Shown one piece after another: positions 32,013-40,574 of a stretch of 45,179 nt of DNA. Position 1 is the stretch's first letter. The number at the start of each line of letters is the position of its first letter. Both the position numbers and the translations under genes were made by a program. The stretch is from DAOTTX01 sp034437515. Lineage in GTDB: Bacteria; Chloroflexota; Anaerolineae; Aggregatilineales; Phototrophicaceae. Below the pieces are notes generated by a model that did no database searches, was not told the origin of the DNA, and saw nothing but the letters and a program-made list of their open reading frames with translations. The DNA is taken from assembly GCA_034437515.1 (NCBI GenBank), contig DAOTTX010000018.1, positions 1-45,179 on the forward strand. Reading direction: 5' to 3'.

Positions 32013-32484
32013 AATCGTTGTCGCCAGGTTGTCTCGAACGTTCGTTAGATTGCAGATAGCTTACCACATGCGATGCGAACCTGCACATCATTTAATCGCT
32101 TACGACGCGAGGCGTCTATCGTAAACTCCGGTGCGGAGACGTATCAAGTCAAATTACGCGCTTCACGGCATAGCTTATCCATGCTCGGATGATCTAACAT
32201 CAAACGTCCGTGATCGGTTAAATCGGCTGCTGCTGGGGAGTGTGAGACGCTGCATCATCCCCGCGAAGGGATCACGGGAGAGGAACACAACCGTCACCGG
32301 GTCGTCGTGGCGGTGCGTAGATACACGCGCACGCTCGTGTGTGTCGCCGTAGGGCGCGTAGTGCTTGCTGCCGATCAGTCATTCTCGCGCTACAACTGTA
32401 AAATGTCTGTTACTTTCTCTCTAAACATCGCACTTGGCATGTAGAATAGGAAGAAAAGATTATAAAAGCTTTTGCGAGGTTGCT
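32013..32484. other. 472-bp gene-free region between divergent signalling genes
   Basis: No convincing gene is seen. It holds the palindrome CGAACGTTCG (32034-32043) close to the kinase start. Two small adjacent hairpins follow, GACGC-gag-GCGTC (32104-32116) and CTCCG-gtg-CGGAG (32126-32138). A G+C-rich stretch occupies 32220-32380. A weak promoter lies before the response regulator (TTGGCA 32434-32439; TATAAA 32461-32466, 21-bp spacer). AAAAGCTTTT (32464-32473) touches the GCGAGG ribosome site. The plus frame at 32131-32352 lacks a ribosome site and homology-like text. Confidence 0.5.
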
Positions 32485-33177
32485 ATGAGTGAAACCATTC
32501 TCGTCGTCGATGACGAACAGCGCATCATCGACCTGGCGCAGATGTACTTAGAACAGGAAGGTTATGCCGTCGAGAGCGAGACGGACGGCTCAGCGGCTTA
32601 CCAACGCATCATCGACGATGAACCCAGCCTGGTCGTGCTGGACTTGATGCTGCCGGGGATGGACGGCCTGGAAATCTGCCGGCGGGTGCGGGCAGTCTCC
32701 GAGCTACCTATCATCATGTTGACCGCCCGCAGTGACGACATCGACAAGATCGTCGGGCTGGAACTCGGCGCGGACGACTATCTGACCAAGCCGTTCAACC
32801 CGCGTGAGTTGGTGGCACGGGTCAAGGCGATTTTGCGCCGGGGTGGGGTGGTTGAACGGCGCGAGACGGCCCAGGCCGCCAACACCACGCTGACCGTCGG
32901 CAATATGACCATCGACTCCGAGCGCCGGGCGGTGAAGATCGACGGGGAAATAATTGACCTACGTATGAAGGAGTTCGACCTGCTGCTGACATTGGCGCGT
33001 GACCCCGGTGTGGTCTTCAGCCGGGAAAAACTGTTAGAAATCGTTTGGGGGTACGACTTCGCCGGCGAAACGCGCACGGTCGATGTCCACATCGCACATC
33101 TACGGCATAAGCTAAAGGGCATGGCCGCGACGATTGATACCGTGTGGGGTGTCGGCTACAAGCTCACCGCCGAATAG
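32485..33177 (+). CDS. OmpR/PhoB-family response regulator
   Basis: 230 residues from ATG 32485, with GCGAGG 5 nt upstream; a longer frame from 32434 lacks one. The receiver domain (3-120) has D9/D10, phospho-acceptor D53 (VVLDLMLPGMDG), T80 (IIMLTAR) and K102 (YLTKPF). The winged-helix DNA-binding domain (about 130-228) shows LRMKEFDLLLTLARDPGVVFSREKLLE and RTVDVHIAHLRHKL...WGVGYKL. It is activated by the histidine kinase encoded 8 bp downstream. Confidence 0.96.
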   Translation: MSETILVVDDEQRIIDLAQMYLEQEGYAVESETDGSAAYQRIIDDEPSLVVLDLMLPGMDGLEICRRVRAVSELPIIMLTARSDDIDKIVGLELGADDYLTKPFNPRELVARVKAILRRGGVVERRETAQAANTTLTVGNMTIDSERRAVKIDGEIIDLRMKEFDLLLTLARDPGVVFSREKLLEIVWGYDFAGETRTVDVHIAHLRHKLKGMAATIDTVWGVGYKLTAE

Positions 33178-33185
33178 CGTTGAAT

Positions 33186-34763
33186 ATGAGGTCTATGTTT
33201 TCATCACTTCGTATACGTCTGTTGGCGTCCTACCTGCTGTTGCTGGTCGGGACGATGGCGGGCATCCTGGCGGCGTTGTTCGTCGCTACCAGCGCCCAAC
33301 CCGCGCCGGTTCAGCCTATCTACGCCAACATGGAACAGATCGTCAATGTGATGCCGGTCGGTGAGATCATTAACGCGCCATCAAGCGACCTGCCGAATTT
33401 CAGCACCAACCGTCCGCCAGAACTGGACAACAACGCCGGAGCGGCGATCCCACCGCCGATTCTTTCCGACCAGGAGTTACAAAGCTTCGAGGCACTTCTC
33501 GATCAGATCGCGTCTGATCAGGAAGTGCGCTTGTTGTTGATCGAGATCCCCCCCGGCAGAGACAGCGGGCGCATCATCTACGACACCTATGAGCGTGATA
33601 CACAAGAGCCGATCCAGGTCGAGCTAGATGATTATGGTCAGGATGCCCCGCCTTACGTGCAGGACAACCTCGAAACCCCACCCTTCATTCGGGAAAATAT
33701 CTTCGGTAGCTTCATCGACGGTGATCGAGAATGGCTGTTCGGCGGCAGTCTGTTGGTGAACCGGAGCGAAAGTGTGGCTTTCATCGCTGCCCAGGAACGC
33801 CCAACACAATCACTCCAAACCACGCTGACCCAATTCGGCGACTCATGGGTGAGTCCGTTGCTGCAAGCCGGGGCTATCGGCATCGGCATCGCGCTGCTGC
33901 TCTCGACCTTCATCAGCCAGACCATCGCCCAGCCTCTACAACGGCTCGGGCAGGGTGCCAAGGCCATCGCCCGCGGTGATTTGAGCTATCGTGTGCCGGT
34001 CAGTGGGCCGACGGAGATCCAGGCGGTCGCCGAAGCGTTCAACACCATGAGTGCGGAGGTGCTGGCGACCCAACAGGCGCAACAGGATTTCACCGCCAAC
34101 CTCACCCACGACTTGAAGACGCCGCTGACCTCTATTCAAGGCTACTCACAGGCGATTATCGACGGCGCGGCGAAGAACCCCGCCACCGCCGCCGAGGTGA
34201 TCCACGAAGAAGCCGAACGCCTGACGCGCATGGTCAACGAACTGACCGACCTCGCACGGATGCAGGCCGGGCAACTTCCCATGCATCTGGAAACCATCGA
34301 CATTCGTCAACTTGTTCAGGCCGTCACACATAATCTAAGTGTAGTCGCGCAGAATAAGGGCTTACAACTGCGGGCTAAACTGCCACCGCTGCCAAGCATC
34401 AGCGGTGACGGTGATCGGCTGGTGCAGGCGTTGAACAACCTCATTGGCAACGCAATTAAATACACCCCACAGGGCGGTTGGGTCAGCGTCATCGCCTTCA
34501 CCAAAGACGACGGGATCGTTATTCGCGTGCAGGACAACGGCATCGGCATCCCGGAGAAAGACCTCTCGCGCATCTTCGAGCGGTTCTATCAGGTGGATAA
34601 AACCCGCGGCCCCACACGCGGCACCGGGTTGGGATTGGCGATCACCTATGAAATCGTACAGGCGCATCACGGGCGTATCAATGTCGATAGCCATGAGGGG
34701 CAAGGCACCACATTTACGCTATGGTTGCCCTGCCGCCAGTCAGAGAAAGTGATGTCAGTGTAG
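33186..34763 (+). CDS. Sensor histidine kinase (HAMP-HisKA-HATPase)
   Basis: 525 residues from ATG 33186 (ATG 33195 with AGG is an alternative). Two membrane helices (10-33 and 224-246) bracket an extracellular sensor domain of about 190 residues. HAMP lies at 247-300. HisKA carries phospho-acceptor H308 (LTHDLKTPLTSIQGY). HATPase has N-box NNLIGNAIKYTP (417-428), DNGIGIP (450-456), FERFYQVDK and GTGLGLAI (479-486). It is the partner of the regulator at 32485. The sensor domain is proline/acid-rich (PPGRDSGRI, LDDYGQDAPPYVQ) and gives no clue to the signal. Confidence 0.95.
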   Translation: MRSMFSSLRIRLLASYLLLLVGTMAGILAALFVATSAQPAPVQPIYANMEQIVNVMPVGEIINAPSSDLPNFSTNRPPELDNNAGAAIPPPILSDQELQSFEALLDQIASDQEVRLLLIEIPPGRDSGRIIYDTYERDTQEPIQVELDDYGQDAPPYVQDNLETPPFIRENIFGSFIDGDREWLFGGSLLVNRSESVAFIAAQERPTQSLQTTLTQFGDSWVSPLLQAGAIGIGIALLLSTFISQTIAQPLQRLGQGAKAIARGDLSYRVPVSGPTEIQAVAEAFNTMSAEVLATQQAQQDFTANLTHDLKTPLTSIQGYSQAIIDGAAKNPATAAEVIHEEAERLTRMVNELTDLARMQAGQLPMHLETIDIRQLVQAVTHNLSVVAQNKGLQLRAKLPPLPSISGDGDRLVQALNNLIGNAIKYTPQGGWVSVIAFTKDDGIVIRVQDNGIGIPEKDLSRIFERFYQVDKTRGPTRGTGLGLAITYEIVQAHHGRINVDSHEGQGTTFTLWLPCRQSEKVMSV

Positions 34764-34833
34764 ATGCTGGCGCGGCTCGCCTCACCTTGTCGGTGTGCAT
34801 GCTAAAATGCAAGGCGACTTGCAACAGTTCGAC

Positions 34834-34885
34834 TTGCCGCCGGTGAATATTTGTTCTAAGATGGTGTTGTGATAACACATCATCT
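34834..34885 (+). promoter_or_regulatory. Promoter and operator-like palindrome of the TIR-DarT gene
   Basis: TTGCCG (34834-34839), 17-bp spacer, TAAGAT (34857-34862). Overlapping the -10 and the start of transcription is AGATG GTGTT-gtgat-AACAC-at-CATCT (34859-34885), two 5-bp arm pairs with a 2-base bulge. Position and symmetry suit a repressor. Confidence 0.55.
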
Positions 34886-34899
34886 GGGAAAGGGAGCGT

Positions 34900-36336
34900 A
34901 TGACTGCAAGTTGGCCGCACGGTTCATCTCGAATATTCGTCTCGTATGCCCGTGAGGATGCCTCCGACCTCGCCATGCAACTACGCGACGACCTCGCCGC
35001 CGCCGGGCATGATACCTGGCTCGACCTGGCGGAAATCGCTGCCGGGGCAAGCTGGGCGCGAGACATTGAAGAAGCCATCGAGAACTGTAACGTGGTGTTG
35101 GCGCTGCTGAGTGCAGGCAGTTATGTCTCCGATATTTGCCGGGGAGAACAGCTCCGCGCCATCCGTAAGGGCAAGCGCATCATCCCCGTGCTGGTACAGC
35201 TCGATGCTGACCGTCCGCTGCACCTGGAAAACATGAATTACGTTGATTTCAGTGACCCGGCCCGCTACCAGCACGCCCTTGATAATCTGCTCAGTTACAT
35301 CGAAACCGGCTACATCCCGCACGGGCACGCCGATTCGCATCGCGGTGAGGGCATCCCACCGATGTTCCCGCCGCCGAAGTCACCCGTTACCCCGGCGACC
35401 GGCCTTAAACGTGACACCCGCGCCTTTCATCGCTATCTCGAAGATTTACGCGAGGAACCCTGGCTGGGTGACCGCCACTGGTGGACGTACAGCCTGTTTT
35501 ATTATGCCGATGTAAATGACATCGCCGACATCCTGGAAACGGAAACACTGCAAGCGTCATCAAAGGCGGACAACAAACGGCGTACCGGTCTGTGGGATCG
35601 CTACGTGCGGCTGCACTTTCGACCCAAGACGCCCGACCTCTACGGCGCGGAGGGCATCCTGCCGGAAGGCGAACGACTGTATACCCATTGCCCGGTGCCG
35701 GTCTATCTGTTGTTCGATCTTGAATCGGTCATCACCATGCCGGAAGCGCGTTTTAGCAACGGCGATGTGATGCAAACCGGCAAAACCTACAAAAGTGCGG
35801 TCGCCTTCCGTGATCTACCCTTCGACCTGATCTATCATAACCAGCCTTTCAGCCCGCAGGAGCGCGACGAGATCTTGAGTGCGCGACGGGCGCAGGTGTT
35901 GTTGCCCGGATCGCTTGATCTCTCCGCGCTGCGCCACATCTGGTGTCGCTCTACGGCGGAGTACGAAACGCTGCGTTTCCTGCTGCATGATGAAACCTGG
36001 CGCAAATGGGGCGACCGCATCACCGCCCGCGCAGACTATGACCTGTTCAACCGTCGCCGCTTTTACGTCAGTGAGGCTACGTTGACGGAAGAAGGTGTGC
36101 ATTTCATGTTCAACCCCTGCCACCGCGCCGATTCCGATGAATGCGGCCCCTTCGAGTTCCGTGCAGAGATCATCACCGCCGACGATGAACATCACCGCAT
36201 CGACATCGGCGAACTGGTGCCGGAAAACGACCTCGCGCTCGACCTGACACAGCTTGCTGGCACGCACACCTACGAGATCCGCCTTTACGCCGATGACGCC
36301 CTGGCTTACGTCGGACGGTTGGGTAACTCACATTAA
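34900..36336 (+). CDS. TIR domain fused to a DarT-like ADP-ribosyltransferase fold
   Basis: 478 residues. The TIR domain (10-135) starts RIFVSYAREDASDLAMQL and has its NADase-position glutamate at E83 (ICRGE). A proline-rich linker (150-170) follows. Residues 195-360 match the DarT/DUF4433 pattern: NDIADILETETLQASS, YVRLHFRPKTPDLYGAEGI (235-253), ARFSNGDV, and RRAQVLLPGSLDLSALRHIWCRSTAEYETL from 329. In DarT enzymes the last block reads AE, the glutamate being catalytic; here it is A331-Q332 (codon CAG). Residues 385-478 form a C-terminal beta-rich domain of unknown family. AAAGGGAG precedes the ATG. Both halves use NAD in related proteins, so this may be a two-step NAD-dependent effector or a pseudo-toxin that senses. 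Confidence 0.85.
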   Translation: MTASWPHGSSRIFVSYAREDASDLAMQLRDDLAAAGHDTWLDLAEIAAGASWARDIEEAIENCNVVLALLSAGSYVSDICRGEQLRAIRKGKRIIPVLVQLDADRPLHLENMNYVDFSDPARYQHALDNLLSYIETGYIPHGHADSHRGEGIPPMFPPPKSPVTPATGLKRDTRAFHRYLEDLREEPWLGDRHWWTYSLFYYADVNDIADILETETLQASSKADNKRRTGLWDRYVRLHFRPKTPDLYGAEGILPEGERLYTHCPVPVYLLFDLESVITMPEARFSNGDVMQTGKTYKSAVAFRDLPFDLIYHNQPFSPQERDEILSARRAQVLLPGSLDLSALRHIWCRSTAEYETLRFLLHDETWRKWGDRITARADYDLFNRRRFYVSEATLTEEGVHFMFNPCHRADSDECGPFEFRAEIITADDEHHRIDIGELVPENDLALDLTQLAGTHTYEIRLYADDALAYVGRLGNSH

Positions 36337-36389
36337 CAATTAGCAATCCCTCATCAAATGTTAGACTTTCGTAAGCCTTCCATTGTTAT

Positions 36390-36419
36390 CCTCAAGGTAT
36401 GTCCACACTGATCTTGAGG
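36390..36419 (+). promoter_or_regulatory. Leader inverted repeat covering the ribosome binding site
   Basis: CCTCAAG (36390-36396) and CTTGAGG (36413-36419) are exact arms separated by 16 nt. The GAGG Shine-Dalgarno of the next gene lies in the 3' arm, so folding would hide it from the ribosome. Confidence 0.45.
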
Positions 36420-36427
36420 TATGCTTA

Positions 36428-37045
36428 ATGTTAGATAGAGAATTGCGCGAGGTCAAAGAACGGATACTTGTGCCCCTTGTGGCTCAGGTCGATGAGCGCG
36501 TGCATCCCAACATCATCACGCTGATCGGCCTGGGTTTTGGGCTGGCAGCAGGTGTGGCCGCATTGTTTCGGCTTTATCCGCTGGCACTGCTGTTATGGGG
36601 TGTCAATCGTCTGCTGGATGGCTTGGACGGCACCGTCGCCCGTGAACGCGCGCAGCAATCCGACCTGGGCGCATACCTCGATATTTTGATCGATTTCGTA
36701 GTGTACGCTTTCATTCCGGTGATGCTGGCGGTCGGGATCGACACCCGTGAGACCTATCTGATGTTGGCGCTGCTGCTGAGTAGTTTTTACATCAACGCGG
36801 CCTCGTGGATGTACCTCGCCGCCTTGCTGGAAAAGCGCAAACACGGCGCGGCCTCCCAGGCGGAAATGACCACCGTAACCATGCCGCGTGGGTTAGTCGA
36901 GGGAATGGAAACGATTCTCTTCTTCACGCTGTTTTTACTGCTGCCGGCGCAGGCCACGTTCCTGTTCGGCACGATGGCGGCGCTCACATTGTTGACCGCT
37001 ATACAGCGTGTTTACTGGGCGTGGGGGACACTTCGAGACCAATAG
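36428..37045 (+). CDS. CDP-alcohol phosphatidyltransferase-family protein
   Basis: 205 residues from ATG 36428 (TTGAGG 9 nt upstream; a longer frame from 36383 has no ribosome site). The full catalytic motif is present: D64-x2-D67-G-x2-A-R72 ... G81-x3-D85-x3-D89, in LLDGLDGTVARERAQQSDLG and its continuation. About six membrane helices. The enzyme moves a phosphate-linked alcohol between CDP-diacylglycerol (or similar) and an acceptor, making phospholipid head groups. The exact lipid cannot be told. Followed 18 nt later by a TVP38/DedA gene, probably in one operon. Confidence 0.92.
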   Translation: MLDRELREVKERILVPLVAQVDERVHPNIITLIGLGFGLAAGVAALFRLYPLALLLWGVNRLLDGLDGTVARERAQQSDLGAYLDILIDFVVYAFIPVMLAVGIDTRETYLMLALLLSSFYINAASWMYLAALLEKRKHGAASQAEMTTVTMPRGLVEGMETILFFTLFLLLPAQATFLFGTMAALTLLTAIQRVYWAWGTLRDQ

Positions 37046-37063
37046 GCGAAGGACAGAGTAGCG

Positions 37064-37855
37064 ATGCGTCGATGGATAAAACATCATATCCCGCAGATCA
37101 TGGCGATCTTCTTCTGGATCAGCATGATTAGCTTGATCTACACCACACTGGATTCCAACAACATCACCCTCGAACAATTCCTTATTAATCTCGAAAGCGA
37201 CATTACCCGCAATTGGTATGGTGCCGTCGCGTTCATTATACTGTTTGCCCTGTTTCGTCCGTTTACCCTGATCCCGGCCATTATTCTGGTCGCGCTGGGG
37301 GGGCGCATCTTCGGTGTGTGGGAGGGGTTCATCTACGGCCTCATCGCCAAGACACTCTCCGCCGTCATCCCGTATTACGCCGGGCAACTCTTCGCCGGGG
37401 ATGTCCAAACCGAAGAGTCCGCCAATCCCCTACGGCGCATGGGACAACGATTAGCGATCTTTCTACGGGGGAACGCCTTCGAATCACTGGTGGTGTTGCG
37501 GCTGGCACACATCCCCTATGATGCGGTCAGCTTTGCGGCGGGGAACGTCCACATTCCGTTACGGATGTTCATGTTAGCGACATTCGTCGGCAACATCTCT
37601 GGTACATATGCATTTGCCGCGCTCGGCGCATCAGTAGAAGGGAGCATCTTCGACGGAGATTATCACTTCAACGTTGGCTTGTTGATTTCATCGCTAGTGG
37701 TGTTCGTGGTCAGCATCGGGGCGGCGCGGTATCTTCGTCTGCGTGAGCAGCGCCTCACCGATAATCCAGATTACGCCGATTGGCTCACCTATTTCAATCA
37801 AAAACTTGATGCGATGCGCAACGCGACCACCGGCTTTTTCTCTTTCAACGGCTGA
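37064..37855 (+). CDS. TVP38/TMEM64 (DedA/VTT-domain) membrane protein
   Basis: 263 residues. The first helix (10-28) and the VTT (SNARE-associated) core follow. Core text is FALFRPFTLIPAIILVALGGRIFG, YGLIAKTLSAVIPYYAGQLF, then RGNAFESLVVLRLAHIPYDAVSFAAG and FMLATFVGNISGTYAFAALG. These proteins are lipid scramblase or flippase-like; bacterial DedA relatives recycle carrier lipids. The C-terminal tail (225-263) is cytoplasmic and charged. Pairing with a CDP-alcohol phosphotransferase supports a membrane-lipid role. GGACAGAG precedes the ATG. Confidence 0.9.
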   Translation: MRRWIKHHIPQIMAIFFWISMISLIYTTLDSNNITLEQFLINLESDITRNWYGAVAFIILFALFRPFTLIPAIILVALGGRIFGVWEGFIYGLIAKTLSAVIPYYAGQLFAGDVQTEESANPLRRMGQRLAIFLRGNAFESLVVLRLAHIPYDAVSFAAGNVHIPLRMFMLATFVGNISGTYAFAALGASVEGSIFDGDYHFNVGLLISSLVVFVVSIGAARYLRLREQRLTDNPDYADWLTYFNQKLDAMRNATTGFFSFNG

Positions 37856-37931
37856 CCGACCTTCTCGTGCTTGTTTCCAATATTGCCAACCCTATGGTCT
37901 GCTATTTCAATCACGCTCTGGCAGAGCCGTT

Positions 37932-37960
37932 CAAGTGGACTTATACCGGGCGTCCACTTG
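37932..37960. terminator. Nine-bp hairpin between convergent genes
   Basis: CAAGTGGAC (37932-37940) and GTCCACTTG (37952-37960) are exact complements around an 11-nt loop. It lies 77 nt after the TVP38 gene and 22 nt from the end of the ABC ATPase gene on the other strand. There is no T-run, so termination would be weak or factor-assisted. Confidence 0.45.
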
Positions 37961-37981
37961 TCGCTTAACTGATGTATAAAT

Positions 37982-38665
37982 TTAGCCGACGTTTATCAGG
38001 CTACCATCACGCATTTCATACACGAGATCGGCTGCGCGCATAACTTTGGGATCATGTGTGATCACCAGAGCTGTTATTCCGCGTTCTTCAACTAATTGTC
38101 TCAACAGGTCAATGATGCTTTGTCCCGTGTGGGTATCCAACTGCCCGGTGGGTTCATCGGCGATGATGATGCGCGGTTGTGAGGCCAGTGCACGGGCAAT
38201 AGCGACGCGCTGCTGCTGCCCACCGCTGAGGTTGCGCGGCAGGTGATTGAGCCGATCTCCCAGACCGACCTGCTCCAGTAACTCGATTGCACGCTGTCCG
38301 CGTTCCTTTCGATTGAGTTTATTCAACGTCATCGGCAATTCGACGTTCTGTTTTGCCGTCAGATAGGGGATAAGGTTACGTTCGGTCTGCTGCCATACAA
38401 AGCCGACCTGTGAACGACGGTAGGCGACCTGCTCGTTCTTCTTCAACCGGGTGAGGTCATACGTGCCGACCTCGACACGTCCGGCAGAGGGTTTATCCAA
38501 CCCGCCGAGGATGTTCATCAAGGTCGATTTTCCCGACCCTGATGTACCGATAATCGCCGTCATCTCGCCTTGTTCAAGGCGTAGATCAACCCCTTGAAGC
38601 GCGACGACTTCCAAATCAGCGACCTTGTAAATTTTGACGATGTTGTCACATTCGATAAAGCTCAT
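37982..38665 (-). CDS. ABC transporter ATPase, MacB/LolD family
   Basis: 227 residues from ATG 38663-38665 (GGAGGAG upstream); a longer frame would include out-of-place sequence from the permease gene. Walker A is GTSGSGKST (40-48), then the Q-loop region FVWQQTERN, signature LSGGQQQR, Walker B RIIIADEPTGQLD and the switch VITHDP. Its start overlaps the stop of the permease fragment (ATGA). It would power the FtsX-type permease for lipoprotein or drug export. With the permease damaged, its substrate and use are unclear. Confidence 0.94.
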   Translation of the reverse strand: MSFIECDNIVKIYKVADLEVVALQGVDLRLEQGEMTAIIGTSGSGKSTLMNILGGLDKPSAGRVEVGTYDLTRLKKNEQVAYRRSQVGFVWQQTERNLIPYLTAKQNVELPMTLNKLNRKERGQRAIELLEQVGLGDRLNHLPRNLSGGQQQRVAIARALASQPRIIIADEPTGQLDTHTGQSIIDLLRQLVEERGITALVITHDPKVMRAADLVYEMRDGSLINVG

Positions 38666-39306
38666 CGTGTCTCCTCCGGATCGTTCCGTTGTGCAAATAT
38701 GATGCTGGTTAAAACGACCAACAACACCCCCAGCGCCAGCGCGATATAGCGCGACCAGGGGATAATAATCTGATCTGTCATTGCCAGGAAGGGCAGCAGC
38801 AGCAGCGCCAGCCCACCCCCCAGCAGCACCGCCCAACCGACCCCGATGAACAGCGGCACACCGTATTCGACCACATGCCACAACCGAATATTCGCCGGAG
38901 ACATACCCAACTTATACAGCATATGCCATGCGGCGGCGTCACGACGCACACTGACATCAACGATCAGCACCACACTGTAAGCGGCAAACGTAGCCAGAAA
39001 GCCCGCGTAGAGCATCCCGAAGAACATATTATCCAGCGGAGCGCGGCGCTCTCGTTGGTAACGATCCATCGTGTACGTGACATCGTCGTAATCGGCGAGT
39101 GCGGCCTGTGCCGCCGCGCTGACCGCACGACCATCACTGAAGATGAACGCGGTGTTCCAGCGGTAATAGTCTTCACCGTTGACTCCTTCGGTAAGCTGTA
39201 TCTGTATACGCTCGGCGGGTGCGATCAAAAAACGTTCACCGTTCGTCAGGGTGGGGAATTCCTCGATGATGGCACTAATTTCCAGGCGAACCGGCAGACC
39301 GCTCAA
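38662..39306 (-). pseudogene. C-terminal part of a deleted FtsX/MacB-type permease
   Basis: From TTG 39304-39306, which overlaps the upstream TGA (TTGA), 214 residues. The start (VRLEISAIIEEFPTL...ERFLIAPAERIQIQL) is the end of an extracellular domain. Three membrane helices follow (FFGMLYAGFLATFAAYSVVLIV, VEYGVPLFIGVGWAVLLGG, YIALALGVLLVVLTSIIFAQ), which is the permease C-terminus. It begins abruptly in the middle of a domain and in a different frame from the upstream fragment. Together the two pieces lack the central several hundred residues of such permeases. Confidence 0.78.
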
Positions 39307-40370
39307 GCCCGGCTCTGCAACATGGCGATCTCACGACGCTCACCCCGACGTACCAGCGCGACGATCACCACTAGGAACAATAAGACCAACGCACCGATCT
39401 GCAATAGCAACAAGCCGAGCGGTGCATTCAAACGGGCGACCTCCTCACGGTAGTCTTCTAAGACGGGGATAACTTCGTTTTCATAGATGAGGCTGAGCGA
39501 GCGATCGCTGGCGAAAAGGTCTTCGATGCCGTCTTCAAATTGATCGAGGCGCGTTATCGCTTGTGGTGTGTTTTCAAAGGGTAGTTGGGTGTAATCAAAT
39601 AGTATTTTCCAGCCGAGCCGGGTGCGTATCTCCGGTAACCGTGACTCGAGAGTTTGCGTCAGCGCGTCGCGGTCTGCCAGTAGATTGACTTCCAACTGGT
39701 TGTCGTTACGATCAATACGCAGCGGTGACGGCGCGACCCAGTAAAGTGCTTCGGGATCGTTTTCGCGCACAAGACCACTGATCTTTACGCGGACTTCTGT
39801 CCCGCTGCGTTGTTCGCTGAGCGTGAGTACATCACCAACGCGGATGTTTAGTTCGTTGGCGGCGAGCGTGCTTAGCGTGGCTTCCAGGTCAGCATCCGTG
39901 ACTGTTTGCGAGGGCAAATCCCCCTCGGTCAATGAGACGTGCTGCTGCCAATCACTGGCGGTCGCCAGACGTAGACCGACACCATCCGTGTAGGTCAGCG
40001 GTGCGCTTTCTGCCGTGCTGATGACATCATCTACCCAATTTTGAAAGGCATCATCACGCAGAGTCTCATCTACTTGAGACTGTACTCCAGCGTCCGCGCC
40101 TGACCAGAACGTCGATAGTGATGTTTCTGCATCACTGTAGGTAATGCGCATGACAGCATGAATAGCGTTTTCTGGTTGTTGCCTCAACCGCTCAATCATA
40201 CCGATCTGCGACACCGCCGAAGTGTAAAGCGGAATATTCGCCCCAATCACTGTCGCGAGGATCACACCGATGACGACGGTAAGCAAGGATCGCCAACGGG
40301 CCGCCAGGCGTAAAAGTGCAAACTTGATCGTCCAACTAATGGGGAGGCGATCTAAAAATATGTGCAACAT
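39303..40370 (-). pseudogene. N-terminal part of a deleted FtsX/MacB-type permease
   Basis: 355 residues. The first membrane helix (about 27-47, LLTVVIGVILATVIGANIPLYTS) precedes a MacB-type extracellular domain with VSLTEGDLPSQ, ANELNIRVGDVLTLSEQ and RVKISGLVRENDPEALYW. The second membrane helix follows (about 320-342). It stops at RRGERREIAMLQSRA, exactly where full-length relatives continue with the cytoplasmic loop and the remaining helices. An internal deletion with frameshift explains the join at 39303-39306. The overlapping TTGA might still let both halves be translated. Confidence 0.78.
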
Positions 40371-40452
40371 ACTGCAACTTCCCCTTATGTGACAAGAGTC
40401 CTATGGGATAGTCACCTGTTATGCGGTTCAGGTTCCAAAGTGGTTAAAATTT

Positions 40453-40554
40453 GGGGTTCTTCAGGATCTTACGTGGTGAACATAGGTTCCTCGGCAGATA
40501 TGATGTGTTTCGATGGATTTTGGGAAGCTACCACGCGAAATCCTAAAGATCCAC
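40453..40554. mobile_element. Small non-autonomous element with 25-bp imperfect inverted ends
   Basis: Left end 40453-40477 (GGGGTTCTTC then AGGATCTTACGTGGT) and right end 40530-40554 are inverted copies matching at 19 of 25 positions. The 102-bp element has no coding capacity. The ends look like those of an IS family, but no family can be assigned and no target duplication is clear. It fills most of the 204-bp gap between recF and the permease fragment. Confidence 0.5.
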
Positions 40555-40574
40555 ATTTCATAAGCGCCTCACGC

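Noticed and set aside
32034..32043. CGAACGTTCG palindrome as a LexA (SOS) box
   Set aside because: The Gram-positive type box needs CGAAC-N4-GTTCG; here the half-sites have no spacer, so only a generic palindrome is claimed.
32131..32352. 73-codon plus-strand frame between the signalling genes
   Set aside because: No ribosome site and Arg/Ser-rich composition unlike the neighbouring proteins.
38666..38881. N-terminal extension of the ABC ATPase
   Set aside because: Low-complexity Ala/Gly text inside the permease coding region; ATG 38665 has a strong GGAGGAG site.
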